From DASUTW01 sp035513995 (lineage in GTDB: Bacteria > Actinomycetota > UBA4738 > CALAEC01), in the NCBI GenBank assembly GCA_035513995.1, contig DATKBL010000119.1, positions 1 to 28,839 on the forward strand: a DNA stretch of 28,839 bases. The letters are read 5' to 3'. The notes beneath the pieces are model-generated. The model saw only the letters and a list, made by a program, of their open reading frames with translations. It was not told the origin of the DNA and ran no database searches. The position numbers and the translations under genes were made by a program. Below are positions 20,256 through 28,085 of the stretch, one piece after another. The number at the start of each line of letters is the position of its first letter. The first letter of the stretch is position 1.

Positions 20256-21617
20256 TCACCCCAGGCCCTTGGGGAGCTTCATACCGCCCAGGCCCCCGAG
20301 GCCTTTGGCCAGGTTCCCCAGACCGCCCATCCCGCCGCCCAGCCGCTTCATCATCTTCTTCGTCTCGTCGTACTGCTTCAGCAGCGAGTTGACCTGCGAG
20401 ACGGTCGTCCCGCTCCCCCGCGCGACGCGGGAGCGACGGCTCCCGTTGAGGACGGTCGGGTTGCGGCGCTCCTCCAGGGTCATCGAGGAGATGATCGCCT
20501 CGGCCCGCACGAGCTCGTTCTCGTCCACCTCGAGGTCCTTGAGGCTCGCGCCGCCGGGCACCCCGGGCAGCATCGCCAGGAGGTCCTGGAGCGGCCCGAG
20601 CTTCTTCACCTCGCGGAGCTGGGTGAGGAAGTCCTCCAGCGAGAACTGGGCCGTCAGCATCTTCTCGGCCGACTCGCGCGCGGCGTCTTCGTCCATCTCG
20701 CGCTGGGCCTTCTCCACGAGCGAGACCACGTCGCCCATCCCCAGGATGCGCGAGGCCATCCGGTCGGGGTGGAAGGGCTCGAGGTCGTTCGGGCTCTCCC
20801 CCATCCCCGCGAAGAAGATCGGGCGGCCGGTGACCTCGGTGATCGAGAGCGCGGCGCCGCCGCGCGCGTCGCCGTCCACCTTCGTCAAGACGAAGCCGGT
20901 GAGGTCGGCGTGCTCCATGAAGGCCTTGGCCTGGCGCACCGCGTCCTGCCCGGTCATCGCGTCGGCGGCCATCAGCGAATGGTGAGGCTTGAGCGTGTCA
21001 CGGACGCGGCCGACCTCTCGCATCATCTCCTCGTCCACGTGGAGGCGGCCGGCGGTGTCGACGATCAGGACGTCGTGCGACTCCTTCTTCGCCTGGCGGA
21101 GCGCGCTCTTCGCCACCTTGACCGGATCCTTGCCGTCGGAGACGACGGGCACGCCGACCTCCTCGCCGAGGACGAAGAGCTGCTCGATCGCCGCAGGGCG
21201 AGCCAGGTCGGCCGCGCACAGCAGGACACTCCGTCCCTTGCCCTTCAGGTGGTGGGCGAGCTTCGCGCAGGTCGTGGTCTTCCCCGAGCCCTGGACGCCG
21301 GCCATCAGGATCACGACGGGGTCGGCGTCGGGGAGCGTGAAGGGCCGGTGCTCGCCCCCGAGAGTCGCCGTCATCTCGTCGCTCACGACCTTCACCACCT
21401 GCTGGCCGGGGGTGGCGCTCTTCGTGACCTCCTCGCCGAGGGCGCGCGCGCGCACCCGATCCAGCAAGGAGTCGGCCACCTCGATCGCCACGTCGGCATC
21501 GAGGAGGGCGTCCCGGATCTCGCTCAGGCCCTTGTCCACCTGCTTCGGATGGAGCTTGCCCCGGGAGCGGAGCTTCTTGAAGGTCGCGCCGAGCCGGTCG
21601 GTGAGCTGCTCGAACAT
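20256..21617 (-). CDS. ffh: Signal recognition particle protein Ffh
   Basis: GTPase that binds signal sequences on the ribosome and docks at FtsY to deliver membrane proteins. The 453-residue protein has the N domain (FEQLTDRLGATFKKLRSRGKLHPKQVDKGLSEIRDALLDADV), and the G domain with GVQGSGKTTTCAKLA (107-121), ADLARPAAIEQL, VDTAGRLHVDEEMM, LTKVDGDARGG and FAGMGE. A C-terminal M domain follows, with LGPLQDLLAMLPG, RRNPTVLNGSRRSRVARGSGT and a Gly/Leu-rich end (GLGGLGGMKLPKGLG). It is the last gene of smc-ftsY-RR-ffh, 21 bases after the response regulator stop. Confidence 0.97.
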   Translation of the reverse strand: MFEQLTDRLGATFKKLRSRGKLHPKQVDKGLSEIRDALLDADVAIEVADSLLDRVRARALGEEVTKSATPGQQVVKVVSDEMTATLGGEHRPFTLPDADPVVILMAGVQGSGKTTTCAKLAHHLKGKGRSVLLCAADLARPAAIEQLFVLGEEVGVPVVSDGKDPVKVAKSALRQAKKESHDVLIVDTAGRLHVDEEMMREVGRVRDTLKPHHSLMAADAMTGQDAVRQAKAFMEHADLTGFVLTKVDGDARGGAALSITEVTGRPIFFAGMGESPNDLEPFHPDRMASRILGMGDVVSLVEKAQREMDEDAARESAEKMLTAQFSLEDFLTQLREVKKLGPLQDLLAMLPGVPGGASLKDLEVDENELVRAEAIISSMTLEERRNPTVLNGSRRSRVARGSGTTVSQVNSLLKQYDETKKMMKRLGGGMGGLGNLAKGLGGLGGMKLPKGLG

Positions 21618-21638
21618 CGACCCCAGTGTAGCGGGGGG

Positions 21639-22004
21639 TCAGGCCTCGGCGGTCAGTCGCTCCACCAGCTCGAGGACGGCCAGCGGCGAGAAGGGCTTGA
21701 CGAAGTAGGCCTCGGCCCCGAGCTCCAGGCCGGCCTGGCGATCCCTGTCGCCCCGAGCGGTGAGGATCACCACACGGGCGCTCCGCGTCGACTCGTCGTC
21801 GCGGAGCGCCCGCAGCACCTCCATCCCGTCCATGTCCGGCATCTGCAGGTCGAGGAAGACGATGTCGGGGGCGCGCTCGCGCGCGAGGGAGAGGGCGGTC
21901 GCGCCGTCGGACGCCTCCCGAACGCTGTGCTCTTCGCCCTGGAGGATCTCGCGCATCACCGCCCGCACCTGCTCGTGATCGTCGACGATCAGGATGTCGG
22001 CCAT
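21639..22004 (-). CDS. Single-domain response regulator (CheY-like)
   Basis: A receiver domain of 121 residues with no output domain. The acidic pair DD is at 8-9, the phospho-acceptor is Asp52 (IVFLDLQMPDMDG), the switch Thr is Thr82 (VILTARG), and the conserved Lys is Lys103 (YFVKPFSP). All functional residues are present. The ATG overlaps the ftsY stop (TGATG), and a GAGGG lies four bases upstream inside ftsY. No histidine kinase is in the window, so the partner is unknown. A receiver between ftsY and ffh is not part of the core order I know. Confidence 0.93.
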   Translation of the reverse strand: MADILIVDDHEQVRAVMREILQGEEHSVREASDGATALSLARERAPDIVFLDLQMPDMDGMEVLRALRDDESTRSARVVILTARGDRDRQAGLELGAEAYFVKPFSPLAVLELVERLTAEA

Positions 22005-22978
22005 CAGCCCCTCATCAGGGAGCGCGCGAACGTCTTCGGGTCGAACGGCCGCAGGTCCTCGATCGACTCGCCGGTCCCCACGAGCTTCACGGGCACCCCC
22101 AGCTCCTTCCGGATCGCCAGCACGACGCCGCCCCGGGCCGCGCCGTCGAGCTTGGTCAGCGCGATACCGGTGACCTCCACGGCCTCGAGGAAGGTGCGGG
22201 CCTGGGCGATGCCGTTCTGCCCCGTGGTGGCGTCCACCACGAGGAGCACCTCGTCGGGGTCCTTCTCCGCGGCCTTCGTCAGGACGCGCTTCACCTTGCG
22301 GAGCTCCTCCATGAGCGGCTTCTTCGTGTGGATACGTCCGGCGGTGTCCACGATCAGGACGTCGTGACCGCGCGCTCGCGCCGCCTCCACGGCGTCGTGC
22401 GCCACCGCTCCGGGGTCGGCGCCTCGAGTCTGGGAGACGAGGTGGGCACCGCCGCGCTCGGCCCAGGTCGCCAGCTGCTCGGAGGCCCCCGCCCGGAAGG
22501 TGTCGCTCGCGGCGACCGCCACGCTCCTCCCCTCGCCCGACAGCCGCTTGGCCAGCTTGCCGATCGTCGTCGTCTTCCCGGTGCCGTTGACCCCGACGAC
22601 CATCACCACCGCGAGGTCGGGAGGGAGGTCGAGCGGGGGGTCTCCGTCGAACATCTTCACGAGCTCTTCGATCAGGAGCTGCTCGGCGTCGGCCCCCGGC
22701 TCCCAGCGGTCGCGCACCCGGCCCACGATCTCGCGGGCGGCCGCGGTGCCGGTGTCGGCGCCCACGAGCGACTCCTCCAGCGCGGCCCACTCCTCATCGC
22801 CCGGGGTGCCCCGAAGGATCGAGCGCACGCGGGTCCCCAGCCCTCCACGCCGGATCGTCGGGGGTCCCGCCGGAGGGGCGGGGCGGCCGCGCATCGAGAC
22901 CCCGACGAGCAGGCCGGCGGCCAGCAGGACCACCAGGCCCACCACGATGAAGATGACGACGTCCACGCCCTCGGACAC
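22004..22978 (-). CDS. ftsY: Signal recognition particle receptor FtsY
   Basis: Membrane-associated GTPase that receives the SRP-ribosome complex. The 324-residue protein has an N-terminal transmembrane helix (VVIFIVVGLVVLLAAGLLVGV, residues 7-27), typical of actinobacterial FtsY, a short basic linker, then NG domains. The P-loop is GVNGTGKTT (129-137); further boxes are SDTFRAGASEQL, SQTRGADPGAV, DTAGRIHTKKPLMEEL, LTKLDGAARGG, VGTGESIEDLRPFDP. The GTG start is one base after the smc stop. Confidence 0.97.
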   Translation of the reverse strand: MSEGVDVVIFIVVGLVVLLAAGLLVGVSMRGRPAPPAGPPTIRRGGLGTRVRSILRGTPGDEEWAALEESLVGADTGTAAAREIVGRVRDRWEPGADAEQLLIEELVKMFDGDPPLDLPPDLAVVMVVGVNGTGKTTTIGKLAKRLSGEGRSVAVAASDTFRAGASEQLATWAERGGAHLVSQTRGADPGAVAHDAVEAARARGHDVLIVDTAGRIHTKKPLMEELRKVKRVLTKAAEKDPDEVLLVVDATTGQNGIAQARTFLEAVEVTGIALTKLDGAARGGVVLAIRKELGVPVKLVGTGESIEDLRPFDPKTFARSLMRG

Positions 22979-22979
22979 C

Positions 22980-25900
22980 TCAGCGATCGGCCGGGACCTC
23001 GTCGGCCGCTGTGGCCTCCGAGATCCGCTGGCTGATCACCGCCGTGACCCCTCCGCTCATGGAGACACCGTAGAGCACGTCGGCGGCCTCCATGGTCCGC
23101 TTCTGATGCGTGATGACCAGGACCTGCGAGGTCCTGGCGAAGTCGCGCACGAGATCGAGGAACCGGTGGAGGTTCACGTCGTCGAGCGCCGCCTCCACCT
23201 CGTCCAGCAGATAGAAGGGCGAGGGACGCGCGCGGAAGATGGCGAAGAGGAACGCGAGAGCGACGAGCGAGCGCTCCCCGCCCGAGAGCAGGGAGAGGCG
23301 CTGGACGCGCTTGCGGCCGGGGCGGGCCGAGATCTCGACGCCGGTCGCCAGCAGGTCGCCGGGGTCGGTGAGCGAGAGCTTCCCCTCGCCCCCGGGGAAC
23401 AGCGTGCCGATGATCGCCGAGAACTCCGCGGCCACGTCTCGGTAGGCCGTCCCGAAGATCTCCTCGATCTTGCGGTCGACGTCGGTCACGACGTGCCGGA
23501 GGTCGCGGCGGGCCGTCCGCACGTCCTCGATCTCGCGCGCGAGGAAGTCGTGGCGCTCCTGGAGCGAGCGGTACTCGTCGGTCGCGACCAGGTTGACGCG
23601 GCCGAGCAGGCCGAGGCGGCGCGTCACGAGGTCGGATCGCTTCTGGAGCGACTCGACCGTGTCGTCCTCGGCGAGCTCCCCGAGGGCGCCCTCGGGCTCC
23701 CGGCCGTGGCCGTCGCGGAGCACCCGCTCGGACTCGGCGATGCGGCGCTCGAGGTCGCGGCGGACCTGGTCCTCGTCCTCGTACTCGTCGCGCAGTCGCT
23801 GGAGCTCCGCGGCGGCGGCCCGCCAGGCCTCGTTCGTCCTCGTCCCGGAGGCGCGGGCCTCGTGCGCCTCGCGGCCGGCCTCCTCGCGGGCGGCGCCCGC
23901 CTCCCGAGCCCTTTTCTCGATCTCGGCGAGGGCCCGCTCGGCCTCCTCGCGCTCGGCGGTCCTGGCCTCGGCCGCCTCCCGCAGCGTCTCTGGGTCGGTG
24001 CCCCGAAGCTCCTCGAGCTCGGCGCGAGCGCGCGCAAGGCCGGCCTCGAGACGGGCCCGATCCCGACGCAGGGCCTCGACCTCGACCCGGAGCGTGACCG
24101 GCGCCTCCGGGTGAGGCGGGATCTCCGGGACACCTTCGTCGTCGCGGGGCATCGCGTTCATCGCCTCGCGGGCGCCCCGGATCGTCTCCTCGACCCGCTC
24201 GCCCCGCTCCTGCAGGAGCGCGCGCTCGCGGTCGAGCGCCTTCAGCTCGACCCCCACGTTCCCCATCCGCTCGGCTGCCGCGGTGATCAGCGCGTCGGCC
24301 CGCTCCAGCTCCTCCTGGACCTCGGCCAGCTCGCCGTCCACCTGGTCAAGGCGTCCGCGCTTCCCCGCGACCTGGCTCCGAACCCGGGTCAGATCGCGGG
24401 CGACGTTCGAGTCCTCTCGCTTCACGGCCAGCTCGTCCTCGGTGGGACGAGGCGCGGTCCGGACCACCGCGGGTCCGACGAGCACACCGTCGCGGGTCAC
24501 GAACGAGGCCGCGGGGTGGCGTCGGTGCTTCGCGAGAGCTTCACCCTCGTCGGCGGCGAGGTACACGTCGCGCAGCGCCGCGCGGACGAGTGGCTCGACG
24601 CGGGGATCCGCTCGCACGCCCGAGAGGAGCGGCCGCTCCCCCATGATCCGGAAGCCGCCCGAGGCTCCCTCGACGACCGCGAGCGTCGCCCCGGCGGCCT
24701 CACCGGCCTCGGCCACCGCCCGGCCGTGGTCCTCGTAGACGATCGCGTCGGCCATCGATCCGAGGGCGGCGGCGACCGCGCGCTCCAGGCCGGGATCGAC
24801 CTCGATCAGCTTCCCGAGCATGCCGATCGCGTGCTTCGCTCGCTTGAGGAACCGCGAGCCCGACGTCTGGGTAAGCGCGGTCCGCCGGGCGTCGAGCGCC
24901 TGACGGCGGTTCTCGAGTCGGCGCTCCGCGTCGGCGAGGTGCTCGAGCTCTCCGGCAAGGCGCTCTCGCTCCCGGCGCAGCTCGGTCTGGCGCCTCGCGA
25001 GGGGGGTCTCCTGCGCGTCCAGCCGCTCGATCTCGGCCTCGATCTGCCCTCGCTCGGCCCCGAGCTTCTCCATCGACGCCGCGAGCTCCGCCAGCGACGC
25101 CTCGATCCTGCCGCGCTCTGCCTCCGCCGACTCCAGCGAACGCCGCAGCCCCTCCAGCTCGGCCCGCCGCTGCGCGGACTCCTCGTGGGCCCGGCGCCGG
25201 GCGTCCTCGGCCTCGCGCCGCGCCTCCTCGGCGGAGCGGAACGCTCGCTCCGCGTGCTCGAGCGCGGCCTCTTTCTCTCCGACGCTCGACAGCGTCTCGG
25301 CCAGCGCGGCCTCGTGCCGACGGGCCTCCTCCTCGAGCGTGAAGAGCCGGCCCGAGCGCCCCTCGTCGGCCGCGGCCTTCGCCCGCGCCTCGCCTTCGCG
25401 CCGGACCGCCTCCCGCAGCGCGGCCTCGGCCGTGGACCGGTCCGCAAGCGCCTGCTGGTGCGCGGCCTCGATGTCCTCGAGCGCCCGCTCGGACTCCGAC
25501 ACCTTCCGGTCGAGCCCTGAGATCTCGGTGTCAAGCTCCGCGAGCCGCTCCTCGGCTTCCTTGCGGCGCGCCTGACCCTCCTCCCACAGCGGCAGGCGCC
25601 GATCGCGCTCCCGGTAGAGTTCGCGCAGGCGCGCCGCGGCCATCCTCGCGGCGAGCGCCTCGGCCTCCTGCGAGAGCGTCTCGTGCTTCTCCGCGGCCTG
25701 GGCCTGCTGCTTCAAAGGCTTGAGCTGCCGCCGCAGCTCGGTCATCACGTCCTGGAGGCGGAGGAGGTCCTGGTCGAGCCCCGCCAGCTTCCGCTGGGCC
25801 CGCTCCTTGCGGCGGCGGTGCTTGGCGATCCCCGCGGCCTCCTCGATGAAGCGACGCCGGTCCTCCGGCCTCGCCGTCAGCGCGTCCTCGAGATGCCCCT

Positions 25901-26327
25901 GCCCGATCACGGTGTGGAGGCCCCGGCCGATCCCCGTGTCCGAGAGAAGCTCCAGGATGTCCATCAGGCGAACCGGCTTTCCCCCGATCGCGTACTGGCT
26001 CTCTCCCGAGCGGAAGATCGTGCGGCTGACCTCGATCTCGCCCGCGTCGATGGGGATCAGGCCGGCCTCGTTGTCGATCACCAGGGTGACCTCGGCCATC
26101 CCCAGCGGAGTGCGGTCCTGGGCCCCGGCGAAGATCACGTCGGCCATCTGCCCGCCCCGCAGGGCGCGCGGGCCTTGCTCGCCCAGCACCCAGGAGATGG
26201 CGTCGACGATGTTGGACTTGCCCGACCCGTTCGGGCCGACGATGACGCTGACGCCGGGCCCGAACTCCAGGACGGACTTGTCCGCGAAGGACTTGAACCC
26301 GCGGATCCGCAGCGACCGGAGGAACAT
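22980..26327 (-). CDS. smc: Chromosome segregation protein SMC
   Basis: ATPase of the SMC-ScpAB condensin that organises and separates the chromosome. The 1115-residue protein has the N-terminal head with GPNGSGKSN (31-39), a QxxR-like and GRGLHTVIGQG segment, and two long Glu/Arg/Ala-rich coiled coils on both sides of a hinge domain at about residues 490-650 (VDPGLERAVAAALGS and GGFRIMGERPLLSGV regions). The C-terminal head carries the signature LSGGERSLVALAF (from 1014) and Walker B FYLLDEVEAALD (1038). The ATG at 26327 lies seven bases after TAGCAT and has no ribosome site, so it is probably leaderless; the longer TTG-type upstream reading is rejected. It starts the ftsY-RR-ffh chain. Confidence 0.97.
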   Translation of the reverse strand: MFLRSLRIRGFKSFADKSVLEFGPGVSVIVGPNGSGKSNIVDAISWVLGEQGPRALRGGQMADVIFAGAQDRTPLGMAEVTLVIDNEAGLIPIDAGEIEVSRTIFRSGESQYAIGGKPVRLMDILELLSDTGIGRGLHTVIGQGHLEDALTARPEDRRRFIEEAAGIAKHRRRKERAQRKLAGLDQDLLRLQDVMTELRRQLKPLKQQAQAAEKHETLSQEAEALAARMAAARLRELYRERDRRLPLWEEGQARRKEAEERLAELDTEISGLDRKVSESERALEDIEAAHQQALADRSTAEAALREAVRREGEARAKAAADEGRSGRLFTLEEEARRHEAALAETLSSVGEKEAALEHAERAFRSAEEARREAEDARRRAHEESAQRRAELEGLRRSLESAEAERGRIEASLAELAASMEKLGAERGQIEAEIERLDAQETPLARRQTELRRERERLAGELEHLADAERRLENRRQALDARRTALTQTSGSRFLKRAKHAIGMLGKLIEVDPGLERAVAAALGSMADAIVYEDHGRAVAEAGEAAGATLAVVEGASGGFRIMGERPLLSGVRADPRVEPLVRAALRDVYLAADEGEALAKHRRHPAASFVTRDGVLVGPAVVRTAPRPTEDELAVKREDSNVARDLTRVRSQVAGKRGRLDQVDGELAEVQEELERADALITAAAERMGNVGVELKALDRERALLQERGERVEETIRGAREAMNAMPRDDEGVPEIPPHPEAPVTLRVEVEALRRDRARLEAGLARARAELEELRGTDPETLREAAEARTAEREEAERALAEIEKRAREAGAAREEAGREAHEARASGTRTNEAWRAAAAELQRLRDEYEDEDQVRRDLERRIAESERVLRDGHGREPEGALGELAEDDTVESLQKRSDLVTRRLGLLGRVNLVATDEYRSLQERHDFLAREIEDVRTARRDLRHVVTDVDRKIEEIFGTAYRDVAAEFSAIIGTLFPGGEGKLSLTDPGDLLATGVEISARPGRKRVQRLSLLSGGERSLVALAFLFAIFRARPSPFYLLDEVEAALDDVNLHRFLDLVRDFARTSQVLVITHQKRTMEAADVLYGVSMSGGVTAVISQRISEATAADEVPADR

Positions 26328-26334
26328 CGCCCGG

Positions 26335-26340
26335 ATGCTA
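26335..26340 (-). promoter_or_regulatory. -10 box of smc, probably leaderless
   Basis: TAGCAT on the minus strand, seven bases before the smc ATG. No convincing -35 is visible. The region 26341-26387 upstream has no clear feature. Confidence 0.45.
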
Positions 26341-26387
26341 CCAGCGCCCCCCGGCCAAGTGTGGGAAGGCGGAACGCTCGTGTATGT

Positions 26388-26424
26388 GTTGACAAACGGC
26401 AACGTGCTGTTGCATGATGTCAAC
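26388..26424 (+). promoter_or_regulatory. Promoter with nested palindromic operator of the toxin-antitoxin remnant
   Basis: A 37-base element has two nested inverted repeats: outer arms GTTGACA and TGTCAAC, inner arms GCAAC and GTTGC, with four bases between outer and inner arm on each side and five in the centre. A perfect -35 TTGACA (26389-26394) lies in the left outer arm, and CATGAT (26413-26418) is a -10 with an 18-base spacer. A regulator bound here would block polymerase; toxin-antitoxin promoters are typically controlled this way by their antitoxin. Confidence 0.7.
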
Positions 26425-26427
26425 GCC

Positions 26428-26581
26428 GTGAGCAGGGCCCGCCATCCGAAGAAAGAGGTGGAACAGGCCCTGCCGAGTCTCGATCTGGTCGACGCCCAAG
26501 AACCCCGGCAACCATGGCAAGGACATCAGGCATGCGGTCGGTAGATGCCCGCACGGAGAGGAGGCCGAAGGGGATGCATGA
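26428..26581 (+). pseudogene. Remnant of a HicA-like toxin gene with internal deletion
   Basis: From GTG at 26428 the frame encodes SRARHPKKEVEQALPSL and continues only to a stop at 26542 (38 codons). A second frame from about 26483 encodes IWSTPKNPGNHGKDIR, HAVGRCPH and ends TGA at 26579, overlapping the antitoxin start. I recall a toxin family that opens with 'RHPKKEVEAAL', has a central GHxWG-type segment with the catalytic His, and ends with 'IWSTPRNPxNHAxxIRRAVxRCPH'. Here both ends are present but the middle, about 40 residues, is gone and the frame is broken. The toxin is therefore very likely inactive. The family match is from memory; a search would confirm it. Confidence 0.75.
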
Positions 26582-27098
26582 GTTCGAATTCACCCTGGTG
26601 GTCGACGGGCCGGTCGAGGATGAGCAGGTCATCGACAAGCTCTACGAGGCCCGCTGCTCCGATGCGACGATCGGCTCGGTCGATGGCGCCGGATACCTCG
26701 ACTTCCATCGGGAGGCACCGTCGTTCTCCGAAGCCGTCCTCTCGGCGATCGAGAATGTGGAGTCGGTGCCAGGGCTGAGAGTCGTCCGTGTCGAGCCGGA
26801 CGATCTCGTCACCATGGCTGAGATCGCCGATCGACTGGGGCGCACGCGGGAGAGCGTCAGGCTGCTGATCACCGGACGGCGTGGGAAGGGCGGCTTCCCC
26901 GCCCCAATCTCCCATCTCCGCTCGAGGTCTCGGCTCTGGCGCTGGTCGGAGGTGGCCCAGTGGGCCGCCGTCGGCACGCCCGACGAGCGCCACCGAGCCC
27001 GGTTCGTCGCGGCCCTAAACGCGGCGCTCGAGCTCCGTCGTCAACGAGAGGAACTGGGCGCCGACGAACGAGCCGGAGTGGAAGCGATCGCCGGGTGA
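26574..27098 (+). CDS. HTH-domain antitoxin-like protein paired with the broken toxin
   Basis: The 174-residue protein starts MHEFEFTLVVDGPVEDEQVIDKLYEA. It has an N-terminal alpha/beta domain (residues 1-80, with GSVDGAGYLDFHREAPSFSEAVLSAIENVES) and a C-terminal helix-turn-helix (VTMAEIADRLGRTRESVRLLITGRRGKGGFPAP). The basic and Trp-containing HLRSRSRLWRWSEVAQW follows. I recall this architecture beside HicA-like toxins, where it neutralises the toxin and represses the operon. The ATG at 26574 has AGGAGG nine bases upstream; the longer start at 26514 falls inside the toxin remnant and is rejected. Overlap with the toxin stop is eight bases. The gene looks intact, so an orphan antitoxin and its operator remain. 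Confidence 0.8.
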   Translation: MHEFEFTLVVDGPVEDEQVIDKLYEARCSDATIGSVDGAGYLDFHREAPSFSEAVLSAIENVESVPGLRVVRVEPDDLVTMAEIADRLGRTRESVRLLITGRRGKGGFPAPISHLRSRSRLWRWSEVAQWAAVGTPDERHRARFVAALNAALELRRQREELGADERAGVEAIAG

Positions 27099-27125
27099 TG
27101 CGATCCGTGCGGAGCTCGCGGGGTT

Positions 27126-27145
27126 CTTAGGACCTGGCTCCTAGG
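27126..27145. terminator. Hairpin between convergent genes
   Basis: Arms CTTAGGA and TCCTAGG (one G-U pair) around a six-base loop, between the antitoxin stop at 27098 and the end of the minus-strand gene, overlapping that gene's stop codon. No U-tract follows on either side, so termination is possible but weak. Confidence 0.35.
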
Positions 27146-28085
27146 GTTCAACTCCATGGACCGCCGTCACCCACGAGAATCCGTCGAACGTGCAGCGCGT
27201 CGGCGGGAGGTCCTCGGCCTCCTGAAGCATGACCGACCGAGAGATATCGCCACCTCCGATCAAAACGGTGTCACCCACCGCCGCGACCTCCCGACCATCT
27301 GCGTCGAGGATCACCGTCTTTCCGCCGGACGTGACCAGTCTCCACGCCTGTGGCCAAAGGCCGATGCTCTGAGCATCGCCCTCGTACAGGGACTCCAGGA
27401 TGAGGCACCCGGATCTCTCCACGATCGTCGCGGTCCCGGGGCCCGCGTTCGGACCGCTTCCGGCCGGGCTGCGTCTGGTCGCGAAGTAGATGTCATTGGA
27501 TGACCCCTCGGGTCGTAACGATGATCCAGAGATGCCGGAGCCCGCGCAGGCGACGCCGTTGAGCTCTGGAACCCGAACCATGGCGATGACGGAGCCGTCG
27601 CGAACGACCCGCCACACGCCGTCCCACCGCGTCTCCCCGTTCGGGTCGGTGCTGACCTGCTCGAGGGTGTCGGTCCCTCGGATGCCCGCCAGGTTGACGC
27701 GGATGATGGCCGCACCTGCTGGCTCGCGGATCAGGGGTCCCGCGAACGTGAAGTCGATCTGTTCCTCCTCGGGGCAGGCGAGGGTGACGCCACCCTGGGG
27801 GATCTCGGGCCTCGTCGACACAGTCGGTGAAGGTCCCAGTGCGGGACCCGGCACGTCGTCGGCCACGCGGGCGAGATCCCGTGCGGGTCCGAGGAGGACC
27901 CACCCACCGAGGGCGATCCCCGCTACGATCGCGATGGCGACCAGACCCGCGGGGAGCCGGTCCCCGATCGGCGCCGGCTCGACCGTCCCCGAGACCTCAC
28001 GGTGCCGCACTCGCTCCCACAGATCCGCGGGCGGCTCCTCCCCCTCGAGGCGGTCTCCGAGCCGGCGCAGCCATCGCTCAGCCAT
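27141..28085 (-). CDS. Single-pass membrane protein encoded with an ECF sigma factor, possible anti-sigma factor
   Basis: The 314-residue protein has a ~45-residue N-terminal cytosolic part (AERWLRRLGDRLEGEEPPADLWERVRHREV), one membrane helix (LPAGLVAIAIVAGIALGGWVLL) and a large outside domain. Overlap with the sigma gene (eight bases) and the cytosolic-helix-outside layout suit an anti-sigma factor, although no ZAS motif is seen. The outer part holds two Cys-containing segments (TLACPEEE, LNGVACAG) and a C-terminal motif, LWPQAWRLVTSGGKTVILDADGREV then VGDTVLIGGGD. I recall that pattern from many secreted actinobacterial proteins of unknown function. The role in sigma control is inference; a stress-sensing or lipoprotein-like role is also possible. 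Confidence 0.8.
   Translation of the reverse strand: MAERWLRRLGDRLEGEEPPADLWERVRHREVSGTVEPAPIGDRLPAGLVAIAIVAGIALGGWVLLGPARDLARVADDVPGPALGPSPTVSTRPEIPQGGVTLACPEEEQIDFTFAGPLIREPAGAAIIRVNLAGIRGTDTLEQVSTDPNGETRWDGVWRVVRDGSVIAMVRVPELNGVACAGSGISGSSLRPEGSSNDIYFATRRSPAGSGPNAGPGTATIVERSGCLILESLYEGDAQSIGLWPQAWRLVTSGGKTVILDADGREVAAVGDTVLIGGGDISRSVMLQEAEDLPPTRCTFDGFSWVTAVHGVEP

Noticed and set aside
22500..25520. A 1006-residue open frame on the plus strand
   Set aside because: It lies opposite smc and ftsY, whose motifs are complete; GC-rich antisense frames stay open by chance.
26514..26573. Longer N-terminus for the antitoxin
   Set aside because: The stretch is the toxin remnant in another frame; the inner ATG has the ribosome site.
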